The notes beneath the pieces are model-generated. The model ran no database searches. It saw only the letters and a program-made list of their open reading frames with translations, and was not told where the DNA came from. The position numbers were made by a program, and so were the translations under genes. 64,000 nucleotides of DNA from Bacteroidota bacterium (GTDB lineage: Bacteria > Bacteroidota > Rhodothermia > JANXDC01): the NCBI GenBank assembly GCA_025059945.1, contig JANXDC010000010.1, positions 43,930 to 107,929 on the forward strand, in the 5' to 3' direction. Position 1 is the first letter of the stretch. Each line of letters opens with the position of its first letter. Below, piece after piece: positions 10,033-18,543 of this stretch.

Positions 10033-10929
10033 TCACTCCGCACGGGGGTGCGCCCGCCGGTAGAGGGCCTTTAAGTGCTCTAGGCTCGTGTGCGTGTACT
10101 GTTGGGTGCTCACCAGGCTCTGATGCCCCAGGAGCTCCTTGATGGCCACTAGATCAGCGCCGCGGTCCAGTAGATGCGTGGCCATCGAATGCCGCAGCAC
10201 GTGAGCCCCTTTGCGCGTTAACTCCGGAAACAAAGCCCGAATGGCCCGTCGCACATACCGGTACACCGCAAGACGACTCAGAGGAGATCCCGAAAGCGAG
10301 AGCAACGGGTCTTGGGGTCGAAGCGAGCCGCGATCCGCCAAGTGGGCCTTTAGGGCGTCGGCCGCCGTCCGGCCCACGGGCACCAGGCGCATCCGCCCCC
10401 CCTTGCCCCGCACCCGCAGCAGGCGAGCGTAGGGATCCCAATCCTCCAAGCGCAGGCCGACGAGCTCGCTTGTACGCACGCCGGTGCTGTAGAGGAGCTC
10501 CAATATGGCGCGCCGCAGCCGACCCTTGGGGCTTTGGGTATCCGTGGATTCGATCAGGCGGCGCACGGCCTCTTCGTCCAGAAACACCGGCAAGGTCCGC
10601 CCCACCTTCGGCGTGGGCAAAGCCTCCAGGACCTGGCGTCTAATGTAACCCTGTCGATACAGAAACCGAAAGAACGTGCGCAGCGCCACCCCCTTTCGGG
10701 CTATCGTCCGGGGCCTTGCTCCTGCGCCGCGAAGAGCGCCCAGCCAAGCGCGGGCCCAAAGACGCGCGCGGGTCTCCAAGACCTCGGGTGCAAACGTCGT
10801 CTCCTGGAAGCGTTCGCGGATGAAGCTGAAGAATTGCTGCAGATCCCTCCCGTAGGCCGTGCAGGTGTGGGCAGAATAGCGCCGGACCGCGCGCAGATGT
10901 TCCACGTAAGCGCTGATCCAGGTATCCAT
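10033..10929 (-). CDS. xerC: Tyrosine recombinase XerC-like
   Basis: Site-specific recombinase of the chromosome-dimer resolution type, 298 residues. An N-terminal SAM-like DNA-binding domain (to about residue 95) precedes the catalytic domain, where the pentad plus nucleophile are all visible: R152 in GVRTSEL, K176 in GKGGRMR, H243 and R246 in HVLRHSMATHLL, H269 in LLGHQS, and Y278 in QQYTH. A second Xer protein lies at 13330-14232, so the two are probably the XerC/XerD pair; which is which is inferred from the downstream hpf link and from the other protein looking more like XerD. It is followed by hpf. Confidence 0.88.
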   Translation of the reverse strand: MDTWISAYVEHLRAVRRYSAHTCTAYGRDLQQFFSFIRERFQETTFAPEVLETRARLWARAWLGALRGAGARPRTIARKGVALRTFFRFLYRQGYIRRQVLEALPTPKVGRTLPVFLDEEAVRRLIESTDTQSPKGRLRRAILELLYSTGVRTSELVGLRLEDWDPYARLLRVRGKGGRMRLVPVGRTAADALKAHLADRGSLRPQDPLLSLSGSPLSRLAVYRYVRRAIRALFPELTRKGAHVLRHSMATHLLDRGADLVAIKELLGHQSLVSTQQYTHTSLEHLKALYRRAHPRAE

Positions 10930-11004
10930 GTGCGGATTTTAGCTGCCGTATACGGGCTTTCGCGAAATCCTCCGAGCCTTCGCACCGCTCCCTGCCGCAT
11001 GCAA

Positions 11005-11035
11005 GGGGGGCCGTCTCGATCCGAAACGGCCCCCC
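11005..11035 (-). terminator. Hairpin after the Hc1 gene
   Basis: A perfect 10-bp stem (11005-11014 with 11026-11035, arm GGGGGGCCGT) and an 11-base loop lie 15 bases past the Hc1 stop. On the minus strand the stem is followed only by TTG, so a classic U-tract is missing; termination or mRNA end protection are both possible. Confidence 0.6.
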
Positions 11036-11050
11036 AGGATTCCAACACAC

Positions 11051-11236
11051 TTAGGCGCCTTTTTGTTGGTTTTTAATCTGCTGCACTTCCACCCGAATCG
11101 CCTGAGCTTTGGCCTTCAGCTCCTGCATGGCTTTGCGCAGCCGGGTACCGGCCGCTTTGTTCCCCTTCTCGTAAAAAGCCCGAAAGTCCTTTTCCAAGGA
11201 CTCCACGAAGCCTCTGAGCTCCTCAAAGCGGCTCAT
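11051..11236 (-). CDS. Histone H1-like Hc1 family protein
   Basis: A 61-residue, Lys/Arg-rich helical protein: MSRFEELRGFVESLEKDF, then AFYEKGNKAAGTRLRKAMQEL. The KGNKAAGTRLRK piece and the overall helical pattern match the short Hc1-type proteins common in Bacteroidota; these are thought to bind nucleic acid, though the function is not settled. The start has a strong AGGAGG seven bases upstream. It is monocistronic by appearance: its own promoter at 11305-11337 and a hairpin right after the stop. Confidence 0.82.
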   Translation of the reverse strand: MSRFEELRGFVESLEKDFRAFYEKGNKAAGTRLRKAMQELKAKAQAIRVEVQQIKNQQKGA

Positions 11237-11304
11237 AAGCGTACCTCCTGCTTGGGGTTAGACGGTGACGCGTATTGGGCACTGGCTCCTTTCAGGCTCG
11301 GAGC

Positions 11305-11337
11305 GGAACATACACAAATGACGCCAACGCTGTCAAG
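11305..11337 (-). promoter_or_regulatory. Promoter of the Hc1 gene
   Basis: On the minus strand, CTTGAC (11332-11337), 19 bases, then TATGTTCC (11305-11312); this also reads as TTGACA-18-TATGTT. It would give a leader of about 60 bases containing the AGGAGG site. Confidence 0.65.
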
Positions 11338-11350
11338 CATTTTGGCCCTT

Positions 11351-12145
11351 TTAGAGGGTTACCTCTTCCCAGTACGCTCCTTCCGTCCCAGCTTGGGGGA
11401 AGACGCGGATAGCCGTCGGATGTAGGCCATGATAGAAGAGCACAACCGTTCCGGCCCGATCTCGGAGGCGTTTTGTGAGAGCCGTGCGCCAGGCGTACGC
11501 CCGCTCCGGGTCCGTGTCGTATTTGGCGCGGAATCGACGCCCGAACTGGGACAGGCTAGCGAGCACGTCCCCGGCTAGCAGAGCCGAGCCGTCGCGTCCG
11601 TGCACCCAGATGGCCTGATGCCCTGGCGTGTGCCCCCCGGTGAGTTCCAGCTCCAGGTGGGCGTTTAAGGCCATGGAGCCCTCCACAAGCCGCAGCTGAT
11701 CGGATCGTTCTAGGAGCCGGAGTAACGGCTCTAGGGGGGGCTTATGAGGGCGGATGCGAGCGTAGTCCCATTCGGCGCGCTGTATGACGTACTCAGCCGC
11801 CGGAAAGGCAAGCTGCCAGAAGCCGTCCTCCTCGAGCAAAGCCCCTCCGACGTGGTCGGGATGCAAATGGGTAAGCACAACACAGCTTATGTCCTCCGGC
11901 TCTACGCCATGAGCCTCTAGATTGGCGTACAGCTCCCCCCATCCCTCCGATCCCCAGCCACCCAGACCCGTATCCAACAAGGTTATATGGCCCGGAGCGA
12001 TCACGAGAAACGGGCGCACGGTCACACGTAGCGCACCTGGCCGGCGGGGGGCCCCCTCTTGAACGGGCTGGAACCGCTTATCGCCCGCTACCTCATAGAG
12101 GCCTTCCTGCAAGCCGAAGATCGAGATCCCGCCCAGCTCCATCAT
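11351..12145 (-). CDS. MBL-fold metallo-hydrolase
   Basis: Metallo-beta-lactamase-fold hydrolase, 264 residues, substrate unknown. Zinc ligands are visible: H93, H95, D97, H98 in LTHLHPDHVGG, then the GGHTPGHQ histidine and the Asp of ALLAGDVLAS. The size and the layout FLVIAPGHITLLDTGLG resemble the quorum-quenching lactonase/MBL group, but this does not fix the substrate. The start is chosen at the ATGATG (MMELGG) behind AGGGAGGG; it sits seven bases after the hisI stop, while a longer opening would overlap hisI. Probably cotranscribed with hisI and the ZIP gene. Confidence 0.82.
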   Translation of the reverse strand: MMELGGISIFGLQEGLYEVAGDKRFQPVQEGAPRRPGALRVTVRPFLVIAPGHITLLDTGLGGWGSEGWGELYANLEAHGVEPEDISCVVLTHLHPDHVGGALLEEDGFWQLAFPAAEYVIQRAEWDYARIRPHKPPLEPLLRLLERSDQLRLVEGSMALNAHLELELTGGHTPGHQAIWVHGRDGSALLAGDVLASLSQFGRRFRAKYDTDPERAYAWRTALTKRLRDRAGTVVLFYHGLHPTAIRVFPQAGTEGAYWEEVTL

Positions 12146-12152
12146 GCCCTCC

Positions 12153-12512
12153 CTACGCTCCTGTGTCGGCCTCCGGCTTGCGCCACTGACCGTCTTGCCA
12201 AGTCCGGTAAAAACATGTGGGATGCCCTGTATGGCAGGCGATCCCCCCCACTTGCTCGACTTCAAACAGCAGGGCATCGCCGTCGCAATCGACCCAGATC
12301 CGGCGCACCAGCTGATAGTGGCCGCTTGTTTCGCCCTTAACCCAGACCCGGTTCCGGCTGCGGCTCCAGTACGTCATGCGGCCGCTCTGCAGGGTCTGCT
12401 CCAAGGTCTCGGCGTTCATGTAAGCGACCATGAGCACAGCCTTTGTGCGCGCATCCTGAACCACGACTGTGATCAGGCCCTTTTCGTCGAATTTGAGTCC
12501 ATCGAGCGCCAT
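12153..12512 (-). CDS. hisI: Phosphoribosyl-AMP cyclohydrolase
   Basis: Third step of histidine biosynthesis: opens the adenine ring of phosphoribosyl-AMP, with zinc and magnesium. The 119-residue single-domain form is seen, without the HisE part. Conserved pieces are [38 protein letters not shown], the metal motif [10 protein letters not shown] and the Cys/His set [12 protein letters not shown]. No other his gene is nearby; it sits between the ZIP transporter and the MBL hydrolase, 15 and 7 bases away. Confidence 0.95.
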   Translation of the reverse strand: MALDGLKFDEKGLITVVVQDARTKAVLMVAYMNAETLEQTLQSGRMTYWSRSRNRVWVKGETSGHYQLVRRIWVDCDGDALLFEVEQVGGIACHTGHPTCFYRTWQDGQWRKPEADTGA

Positions 12513-12527
12513 AAACGTCCCGGAAAG

Positions 12528-13259
12528 TTAGTGGGTAAGGAGCGCGGTCACCGCGGCCGTGCCGATGCCGGCCAGAAAAACCATAAAACGAGTCCGGATT
12601 AGCCGGTGGCCGCGCACGAGGTTTTCCATGAGCAGAAACACGGCAAGATAGAGGAAAATCCCTGCTGAGACGCCCAACAGAACCCCTAGCGCCGCGGGGG
12701 GAAGTTCCTGAACGACGAGCGTGGCCGCCGCAATACCGAGCAAGGGCATTGAGGCTAGCAAGCTTATGGCAGTCCAAATACGCCGGCTTGCCCAGTTTGC
12801 GGAGCGCAATAAGTGTACGAGCATGAGCCCCATGGGCGTTTTGTGCGCCAAAATAGCCAGAAAGAGCAATCCGATTGTCTGAGGATAGGCGGCGGCCAGC
12901 GCCAGGGGCCAGGCCTCGATGAAGCTATGCAGACACACCCCTACAAGCACCCCCATTCCCTCGAGGGGGCTAAGGGATCCATATGGATGGGCGTGCTCCA
13001 GTCCTCCGGTCATCTGGTCAAGAAGCAGCTGCAGCCCAAAACCCAGCAGCAGCGCGACCCCCGCCCATCCCCGAGCAGCTGCGACAGCCTCTGGGATCAG
13101 GTGCAAGAAGCCTAAGCCCAACAGAAGCCCGGCGCTGTAGGGGAGCCAACCCTGCAGACGCTCAGCCGAGCGAGCCCATCGATCGCCCAACCAGCCACCT
13201 AGCAAGACAGCCAGGGCGAGTACAAAGCCCAAGGATATGCCCGGTAGTGACGTTGACAT
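12528..13259 (-). CDS. ZIP family metal transporter
   Basis: Inner-membrane protein of 243 residues with about eight hydrophobic segments, matching the ZIP family (zinc/iron uptake). GLGFLHLIPEAV near residue 50 is the family's early-helix motif, and a His-containing loop (LEHAHPYGS) precedes the fourth helix. The two metal-site helices are altered: the place of HNxxEG reads LHSFIEAWPLA and that of HExPxE reads AHKTPMGLML, so the first His of each is kept but other ligands differ. Metal range is not predictable. It has its own promoter (13291-13323) after xerD. Confidence 0.8.
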   Translation of the reverse strand: MSTSLPGISLGFVLALAVLLGGWLGDRWARSAERLQGWLPYSAGLLLGLGFLHLIPEAVAAARGWAGVALLLGFGLQLLLDQMTGGLEHAHPYGSLSPLEGMGVLVGVCLHSFIEAWPLALAAAYPQTIGLLFLAILAHKTPMGLMLVHLLRSANWASRRIWTAISLLASMPLLGIAAATLVVQELPPAALGVLLGVSAGIFLYLAVFLLMENLVRGHRLIRTRFMVFLAGIGTAAVTALLTH

Positions 13260-13290
13260 TCAGGCCAAGGGCTTTCCTGAGGGGGCCGGT

Positions 13291-13323
13291 GCAAAATAGC
13301 GCTTTTCGGGAGGCCCAAACAAC
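13291..13323 (-). promoter_or_regulatory. Promoter of the ZIP-hisI-MBL operon
   Basis: On the minus strand: GTTGTT (13318-13323), 19 bases, TATTTTGC (13291-13298). It fits the xTTGxx-19-TAnnTT pattern seen at other genes here and lies in the 70-base gap between xerD and the ZIP gene. Confidence 0.65.
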
Positions 13324-13329
13324 CGGCCT

Positions 13330-14232
13330 TTAGGGGCGCGGATGACAGCTTCGGTGGATCTCGATCAGATCCGTTCGGTCCAGATGCGTATACAGCTGCG
13401 TGGTTGTGATAAAAGCATGCCCCAAGAGCTCCTGCACGGCCCGCAGGTCCGCCCCACCCTCTAGCAGATGGGTGGCAAAGGAGTGCCGCAGGGTGTGCGG
13501 GGAGACAGGCTTGGTTATGCCAGCCCGGCGGGCGGCTTGGGCGACGATCGTCCAAATGGCCATGCGGCTCATGGGACCCCCACGCGCGTTAAGAAAGAGC
13601 CGGTTTGAGGCTCTGTGGGGGCGTCGCACCAGATGCGGCCGCACCTCCCGCTGATAGCGCTCGGCCCATTCGATGGCCATACGGCCCATCGGAACCAGGC
13701 GCTCCCGGGCCCCCTTGCCCACGAGGCGCACAAAGCCCAATTCCAGAAAGAGCTGATCCTGCTCAAGCGCCGTAAGTTCGGATACGCGCATGCCGGTGGC
13801 GTACAACAGCTCCAGTATGGCCCGGTCCCGCACCCCCAACAGGGTCGAGGTGTCGACGGCCGCAAGCAACCGCTCTACCTCCGGCACCTCCAGCACCACG
13901 GGGAGCCGTCGCGTCAAGCGGGGTGGCTCTATTGCTTCGGTGGGGTCGGATCGCAGAAAACCTTCGGCTATGCAGAAGCGGTAAAAGCCTCTGAGCGCAG
14001 CAAGATTGCGCGCCAGGGATACTTCCGACAGCCCCACTTCCGCAAGGGTCGCCACATAACGACGCAGCGTCGCGCCGTCGGCTCGCTCTAGGGGCACCTC
14101 CTCTGCTTCTAGATAGCTCAGGTAACGATGCAGATCACGCGCGTAAGCCTCCTGCGTAAGCGGGGAGAGGTGCTTCTCCGCGCTCAGAAAATCCAGATAA
14201 GCCCCTAGAAGCTCATCCGCGTCCCGTCGCAT
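13330..14232 (-). CDS. xerD: Tyrosine recombinase XerD
   Basis: Site-specific recombinase that, with a partner Xer, resolves chromosome dimers at dif. It is 300 residues long with an N-terminal core-binding domain and a catalytic domain carrying R149 (GMRVSEL), K173 (GKGARER), H246 and R249 (HTLRHSFATHLLEGGADL), H272 (LLGHAF) and Y281 (TTQLYTH). The sequence STLLGVRDRAILELLYATG is typical of XerD. Its first 20 bases overlap the end of the HD-domain gene, indicating cotranscription. Confidence 0.92.
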   Translation of the reverse strand: MRRDADELLGAYLDFLSAEKHLSPLTQEAYARDLHRYLSYLEAEEVPLERADGATLRRYVATLAEVGLSEVSLARNLAALRGFYRFCIAEGFLRSDPTEAIEPPRLTRRLPVVLEVPEVERLLAAVDTSTLLGVRDRAILELLYATGMRVSELTALEQDQLFLELGFVRLVGKGARERLVPMGRMAIEWAERYQREVRPHLVRRPHRASNRLFLNARGGPMSRMAIWTIVAQAARRAGITKPVSPHTLRHSFATHLLEGGADLRAVQELLGHAFITTTQLYTHLDRTDLIEIHRSCHPRP

Positions 14233-16519
14233 CGCTTTTTGTATCCGCTTCGACCACGGAGGGGTTAGATTCTGGCTCTGGATACGGAACGCGCTGATGA
14301 TAGAAGGCCAGCAGCTGATCCCGGAAAGCCGCCTTGATGCGCTCTAGATCGCGGAAAGTAAGGGGGCTTTCGAGCAGCTGCCCGTCGGCCAAACGCTCCT
14401 GAAAGACGCGCTCGATGGCGCGCTCGATGCGCTCCGGATCGGGTTGCCGCAGCGCTTTTACAGCTGCCTCCACCCCATCGGCGAGCATGAGAATGGCTGT
14501 TTCACGCGAACGCGGCTTAGGACCGGGATAGCGGAACCGAGACTCATCTAGGGGGCCCTCTCCGAGCGGACGCCCCTCACGGGCCTTTTCGTAGAAATAG
14601 CGCACCAACGTGGTGCCGTGATGCATCGGGATAAAAGCGATTACCGGATCTGGAAGCCTGTAGCGACGGGCTAGCTCCAGGCCGTCGGATACGTGCTGAA
14701 TCACGATTTGCGCGCTCTGCTCTGGGCTGAGCTGTTCGTGCGGATTGAAGGTCTGCTGGTTTTCGACGAAGTACAAGGGGTTGCGCATCTTGCCGATATC
14801 GTGGTACAGGGCCCCTACGCGCACCAAAAGCCGGTGGGCTCCAACGGCCGAGGCGGCCGCCTCGGCCAGGGCCGCGACCTGCAGGGTGTGGGTGAACGTG
14901 CCGGGCGCCCGTATCGCCAGCTCGCGCAAAAGCGGGTGATTCGTATCGGAGAGCTCCAGCAGGGTCAAATCGGTGGTAAGGCGAAAAAGCCGTTCCACGA
15001 TCCACAACAGCGGATAGGCTAGGAGCGTCAGCACAGCGTTGCCGCCGATATAGGCCAGCATTCGACCGAAGTCCTCCCAAGGCGCAGAGCGCAGCAGGGC
15101 AAAGCCGATCCATACAGCCGCATGGGCCGCGAACACAAGCCCCGCGGTGGCAAAAAACTGCCCCCGATGGGTGATGTCGCGCACGCTGAAGACGGCCAAG
15201 GCCGAACCGAAGAGCACGGCCAGGGCGAGCTCAAAGTCCTTGCCCCAGAACAGGCCGCTCAAGAGAGCTAGCGTCACAGCCCCGAAAAAACCCAGCCGGG
15301 AATCGAAAACGACCGTAAGCAGGATCGGCACAAGGGCCACCGGCACGCTCCACCGGGCCTGCGGGGCGATAGAGGAGGCCAGCGTGTGAAGGGTCATCGC
15401 AAAGCCAAACAACAGGACCAGGAGCCCCAGCTGAAGGTTGTCCCGGAAGATGCGAGCGCGAAACAGGTACAGATAAAGCCAAAAGATGAGGAGCACAGCC
15501 ACGACAAGCAGGCTCTGTCCGATCCGAAGGAGCAGATGAGAGCTCCATCCGGCCCGCTCCCGGTAGGCGCGTTCCAGCGACTCCAACTGCGCGTATGCTT
15601 CGGGGGTGATCTTGTCGCCGCGTCGGATCAGAATCTGGCCTTGCTCGACTTTATCCCGCGTGGGAGAGATCAGCTCCAGGCGCGCCCGCAGCTCCACCTG
15701 GGTCTGGGGCGCATCGTAACGCCAGTTGGGCTGCAGCACGGCCCGATAGAGCGCAAAGCCCAACCCGAGTGACGGCCCATCCAGGCGCTCATCCAGCCTC
15801 TGGTAGCCCGCCTGCAAAGCCCCTTCCAGATCCAGAACACCCTCCACGGGAACAAGCCGCTCTAGGCGGCTCTCCGGAAAACGCACGGCTATCTGGGGGG
15901 CCGAAACGGCGCTTCGCGGCACATCTACGACCCCTCGCTCCAAGGCGGCCTCAAGGGCTTCCTGCACCGCGTACAAGATCCGACGGCGCTTGCCCGGGTC
16001 AGCCCACAAGTCTTCCCAGAGCTCCCAGTCCGCCTGCGAAGCGGGCCGAAGCGGCAGCGCTTCACGTAAGGTGCGACAGCGGGCGGAATCCTCCGGTTGT
16101 GTTCGGATCGCGCGGCAGACAGCAAAGGCCTCCTCCAAGCGCTGCGATAGCGAATCTAGCCGGCCTCGCGCCTCAGAAGAGGCCCCCGCATGGCCCCGGA
16201 AAACAGGAGGGGTCTGACGGCGAACCTGCTCCCGCTCACGCTCAAGCTCGGCCTCTGTCTTGTATATGGCAAAGTCAAAGGGGGCCTCCACGTCGGCGCG
16301 CCGCCAAACATCCCCCACCTGATAGGAAAAGTCATAGGTCTCGATCCCCGGAAAAAGCGCCCAGATCAGCCCGGCCCAAAGAAGCAGCAGCAACAGCCGT
16401 ATCCCGGGCTGTTTACGCCATGGGGCTAGGGGGGCTTCGGGTTCCGACACCTCAGGGCCCCTGCCTTTAGGGGCTAGGCCCAGGGGGCGCATCCAGGAAA
16501 AGCGGCCGAATCCGAACAT
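14213..16519 (-). CDS. 7TM receptor with HD phosphohydrolase domain (PgpH-like)
   Basis: Membrane protein of 768 residues with the 7TMR-HD layout: one N-terminal helix (about 34-55), a large extracytoplasmic 7TMR-HDED domain, seven clustered helices in the middle, and a cytoplasmic HD domain with H544, H573 and D574 (ALYHDIGKMRNP). Homologues such as Listeria PgpH hydrolyse cyclic di-AMP; that activity is inferred from the family here. MHHGTTLVRYFYEKA further on is also typical. It lies between a secreted serine hydrolase and xerD and overlaps xerD by 20 bases. Confidence 0.92.
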   Translation of the reverse strand: MFGFGRFSWMRPLGLAPKGRGPEVSEPEAPLAPWRKQPGIRLLLLLLWAGLIWALFPGIETYDFSYQVGDVWRRADVEAPFDFAIYKTEAELEREREQVRRQTPPVFRGHAGASSEARGRLDSLSQRLEEAFAVCRAIRTQPEDSARCRTLREALPLRPASQADWELWEDLWADPGKRRRILYAVQEALEAALERGVVDVPRSAVSAPQIAVRFPESRLERLVPVEGVLDLEGALQAGYQRLDERLDGPSLGLGFALYRAVLQPNWRYDAPQTQVELRARLELISPTRDKVEQGQILIRRGDKITPEAYAQLESLERAYRERAGWSSHLLLRIGQSLLVVAVLLIFWLYLYLFRARIFRDNLQLGLLVLLFGFAMTLHTLASSIAPQARWSVPVALVPILLTVVFDSRLGFFGAVTLALLSGLFWGKDFELALAVLFGSALAVFSVRDITHRGQFFATAGLVFAAHAAVWIGFALLRSAPWEDFGRMLAYIGGNAVLTLLAYPLLWIVERLFRLTTDLTLLELSDTNHPLLRELAIRAPGTFTHTLQVAALAEAAASAVGAHRLLVRVGALYHDIGKMRNPLYFVENQQTFNPHEQLSPEQSAQIVIQHVSDGLELARRYRLPDPVIAFIPMHHGTTLVRYFYEKAREGRPLGEGPLDESRFRYPGPKPRSRETAILMLADGVEAAVKALRQPDPERIERAIERVFQERLADGQLLESPLTFRDLERIKAAFRDQLLAFYHQRVPYPEPESNPSVVEADTKSDATGRG

Positions 16520-16538
16520 GACACTTTACGGGCTAATA

Positions 16539-17987
16539 CTACGCCCCCCCGCTACCAGAAGACAATCCGTAGCGCACTTCTGCGCGCAGAAAACGCAGGT
16601 TGCGCGTGCGCCCGGTGCTCAAGCGCATCTCAAGCACGCGTCCCTGCGGGTCGCGCAAAAACTCTACGCGGCCCACGGGTAGCTGAAAAACGTCTTCCTC
16701 CAGGGGCAGAAGCGTCCACTCTTCTTTGGGATGCCGCAGCCGAAGGCTATCGCCCACCAAGGCGATGCGGTAGAAGACCTCTAGCTCTGGGCTATAGTAG
16801 AAGCCCTCATAGGCGCGAAGCTGCTCGCGCGAGGGCCTACTAACCGTTCGGGGTGGTCTGACGGAGGGCTCCTCTGCGGCCTCTGCGCGGGCCGGCTGGG
16901 GAAAGCGATCCTCCAACACGATATCGGCCACCTGGTGCGCCAGGGCCAACGTGTTTACGTTTGAAGCGTTGGCCAATATGATCACGCTAAAGCGCGCCTC
17001 AGGCAACCGAAACAGAATCGCGCGGTATCCGGCGATGCTGCCCGTATGCCAGACGGCGACAAGACCCCTGTAGGAGCCGATCATGAGCCCCGAGGCGTAA
17101 TTTAACTCCCGGCCGTCCGCCAAGCGTCCCCGCTCCTGCAAGGCTTGCAGGAGCTTAGCCCCGCCCACCGTGTGCGTGTAGAAGTTCTCATCCCACTTGG
17201 CCAGATCCCGCAACGTGCTCACTAGGCCTCCAGATCCCACCGTACCGTAAGGGTAGTGCACCTTGACCCAGCCGTCTTGCGTGCGCGCATAAGATTGGGC
17301 CCGGTTGGGGGTGATCATCCGGTAGTCCTCGTGAAAAAACGTATCCCGCATATCCAGGGGCTCGAAGATCCGCTTGCGGGCAAAGACCCCCAAGGACTGA
17401 CCGCTCACCCGGCGCACAAGCTCGGCCAGGAGCACGTAGCCGAGATTGCAGTAGGCGTATGCGGTTCCGGGCTCGAAGTTGAGCTCCCGTTGGCCATAGG
17501 CCAAACGCAGCACGTCGGACATGGTCAGCACATCCTCGGGGCGCCATCCGGCCAGGCGCGCAAGATCTAGCGACTCTCGCAGGCCGCTGGTGTGGTGCAA
17601 CAGGTGACGCACCGTGATGCGCGCCTTAAGATGGGCCAATTCGGGAATATACTGGCGCACGTCCCCGTCCAGATCAAGGCGCCCCTCGGCGGCGAGCAAG
17701 TGCACGGCGAAAGCCGTAAATTGCTTGCTGACCGAGGCGAGCACAAAGCGTGTAGAGTCCGTAATCGGCACCCGATGCTCCAGGTCGGCCATCCCGAAGC
17801 CGCGCCAGTATCGGATCCGCCCCTCCCAGACGATGGCCAAACCCAAACCGGGGCTATCGGTCCGATCCCACGGGGCGAAGATGGCCTCAACGCGGCGGAT
17901 TTGATCCGACCGCAGCACAGGCTGGGCGAAGGCCACGCCGGTTACGACAAGCCCCCAGATAAGCAGTCCCCATCCCCTGGCTCTCAT
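16539..17987 (-). CDS. Secreted serine hydrolase, beta-lactamase/class C PBP family
   Basis: A 482-residue exported protein: signal peptide of about 21 residues ending VVTGVAFA|Q, then the class C beta-lactamase/esterase fold. The catalytic SxxK is S85-VS-K88, the YxN is Y179-C-N181, and the third motif is HTG in VWHTGSIAGYRA. A C-terminal extension of about 110 residues is a lipocalin-like domain by position (LRAYEGFYYSPELEVFYRI). The substrate could be a peptide, ester or D-amino-acid bond; resistance is not implied. The start at 17987 follows GGAGGG and gives the signal peptide; an upstream in-frame Met does not. Confidence 0.88.
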   Translation of the reverse strand: MRARGWGLLIWGLVVTGVAFAQPVLRSDQIRRVEAIFAPWDRTDSPGLGLAIVWEGRIRYWRGFGMADLEHRVPITDSTRFVLASVSKQFTAFAVHLLAAEGRLDLDGDVRQYIPELAHLKARITVRHLLHHTSGLRESLDLARLAGWRPEDVLTMSDVLRLAYGQRELNFEPGTAYAYCNLGYVLLAELVRRVSGQSLGVFARKRIFEPLDMRDTFFHEDYRMITPNRAQSYARTQDGWVKVHYPYGTVGSGGLVSTLRDLAKWDENFYTHTVGGAKLLQALQERGRLADGRELNYASGLMIGSYRGLVAVWHTGSIAGYRAILFRLPEARFSVIILANASNVNTLALAHQVADIVLEDRFPQPARAEAAEEPSVRPPRTVSRPSREQLRAYEGFYYSPELEVFYRIALVGDSLRLRHPKEEWTLLPLEEDVFQLPVGRVEFLRDPQGRVLEMRLSTGRTRNLRFLRAEVRYGLSSGSGGA

Positions 17988-18087
17988 AGATGAAGACCCT
18001 CCAAGTTCCGGGTTGTTATATACGGCTTTGCGGGCAAAAGAGCCACCCGCTTGCGCGGCGGTGGCGGCCGGGACCATTTTGGCGTCG

Positions 18088-18543
18088 ATGCAGCAGGTAG
18101 TGTGGTTGGACTTCGCCATACGGGCCCCGATCGACGCGGTCTATGGGGTTTTTACGGACCCCAGAAGCTGGCCAAGGGGCCTGCTATGCCGAAGGAGCGA
18201 GCCCGCCGGAGGCTGGAGCCCGGGCGCGGAGTTTGAACTCCGGGTGCTGCGCTACCGGGGACGCTTTTGGATAGCAGAGCATGAGCCCCCGTTTAGCTGG
18301 GTGGCCGAGCAACGGGAAGGGGCTTGTCCGGAGTGCGTGCTGGGACTGCAATGCCATCCTTTGCGCGGACGTCTGGGCACACGCGTGCACCTGGAATTGA
18401 GCTGGATATCCAAGCCCAAGTGGGCTTTGCTGGATCGGTGGCTGCTTAGGCCCTGGCTGGGGTGGCGCCTGTGGCGCTGGGCGCAGGGACTGCGGCGCGA
18501 TCTGGAGGGCCGCTACGGGGTGTCCTCTCCAGAGGCCTTGTAG
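18088..18543 (+). CDS. SRPBCC-fold protein (START/polyketide cyclase-like)
   Basis: A 151-residue protein with the helix-grip pattern: DFAIRAPIDAVYGVFTDPRSWP at the start, a central antiparallel sheet (FELRVLRYRGRFWIAE; HLELSWI) and a long C-terminal helix. Such proteins bind lipid-like or aromatic ligands; no ligand can be read here. The start MQQVVWLDFAI is preferred because it begins at the domain edge; the frame is open to 18013. The 3' end overlaps the convergent phoH gene by 31 bases. Confidence 0.7.
   Translation: MQQVVWLDFAIRAPIDAVYGVFTDPRSWPRGLLCRRSEPAGGWSPGAEFELRVLRYRGRFWIAEHEPPFSWVAEQREGACPECVLGLQCHPLRGRLGTRVHLELSWISKPKWALLDRWLLRPWLGWRLWRWAQGLRRDLEGRYGVSSPEAL

Noticed and set aside
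15769..16470. Plus-strand opening of 233 codons
   Set aside because: Antisense to the extracytoplasmic domain of the 7TM-HD gene; product is Pro/Arg-rich low complexity.
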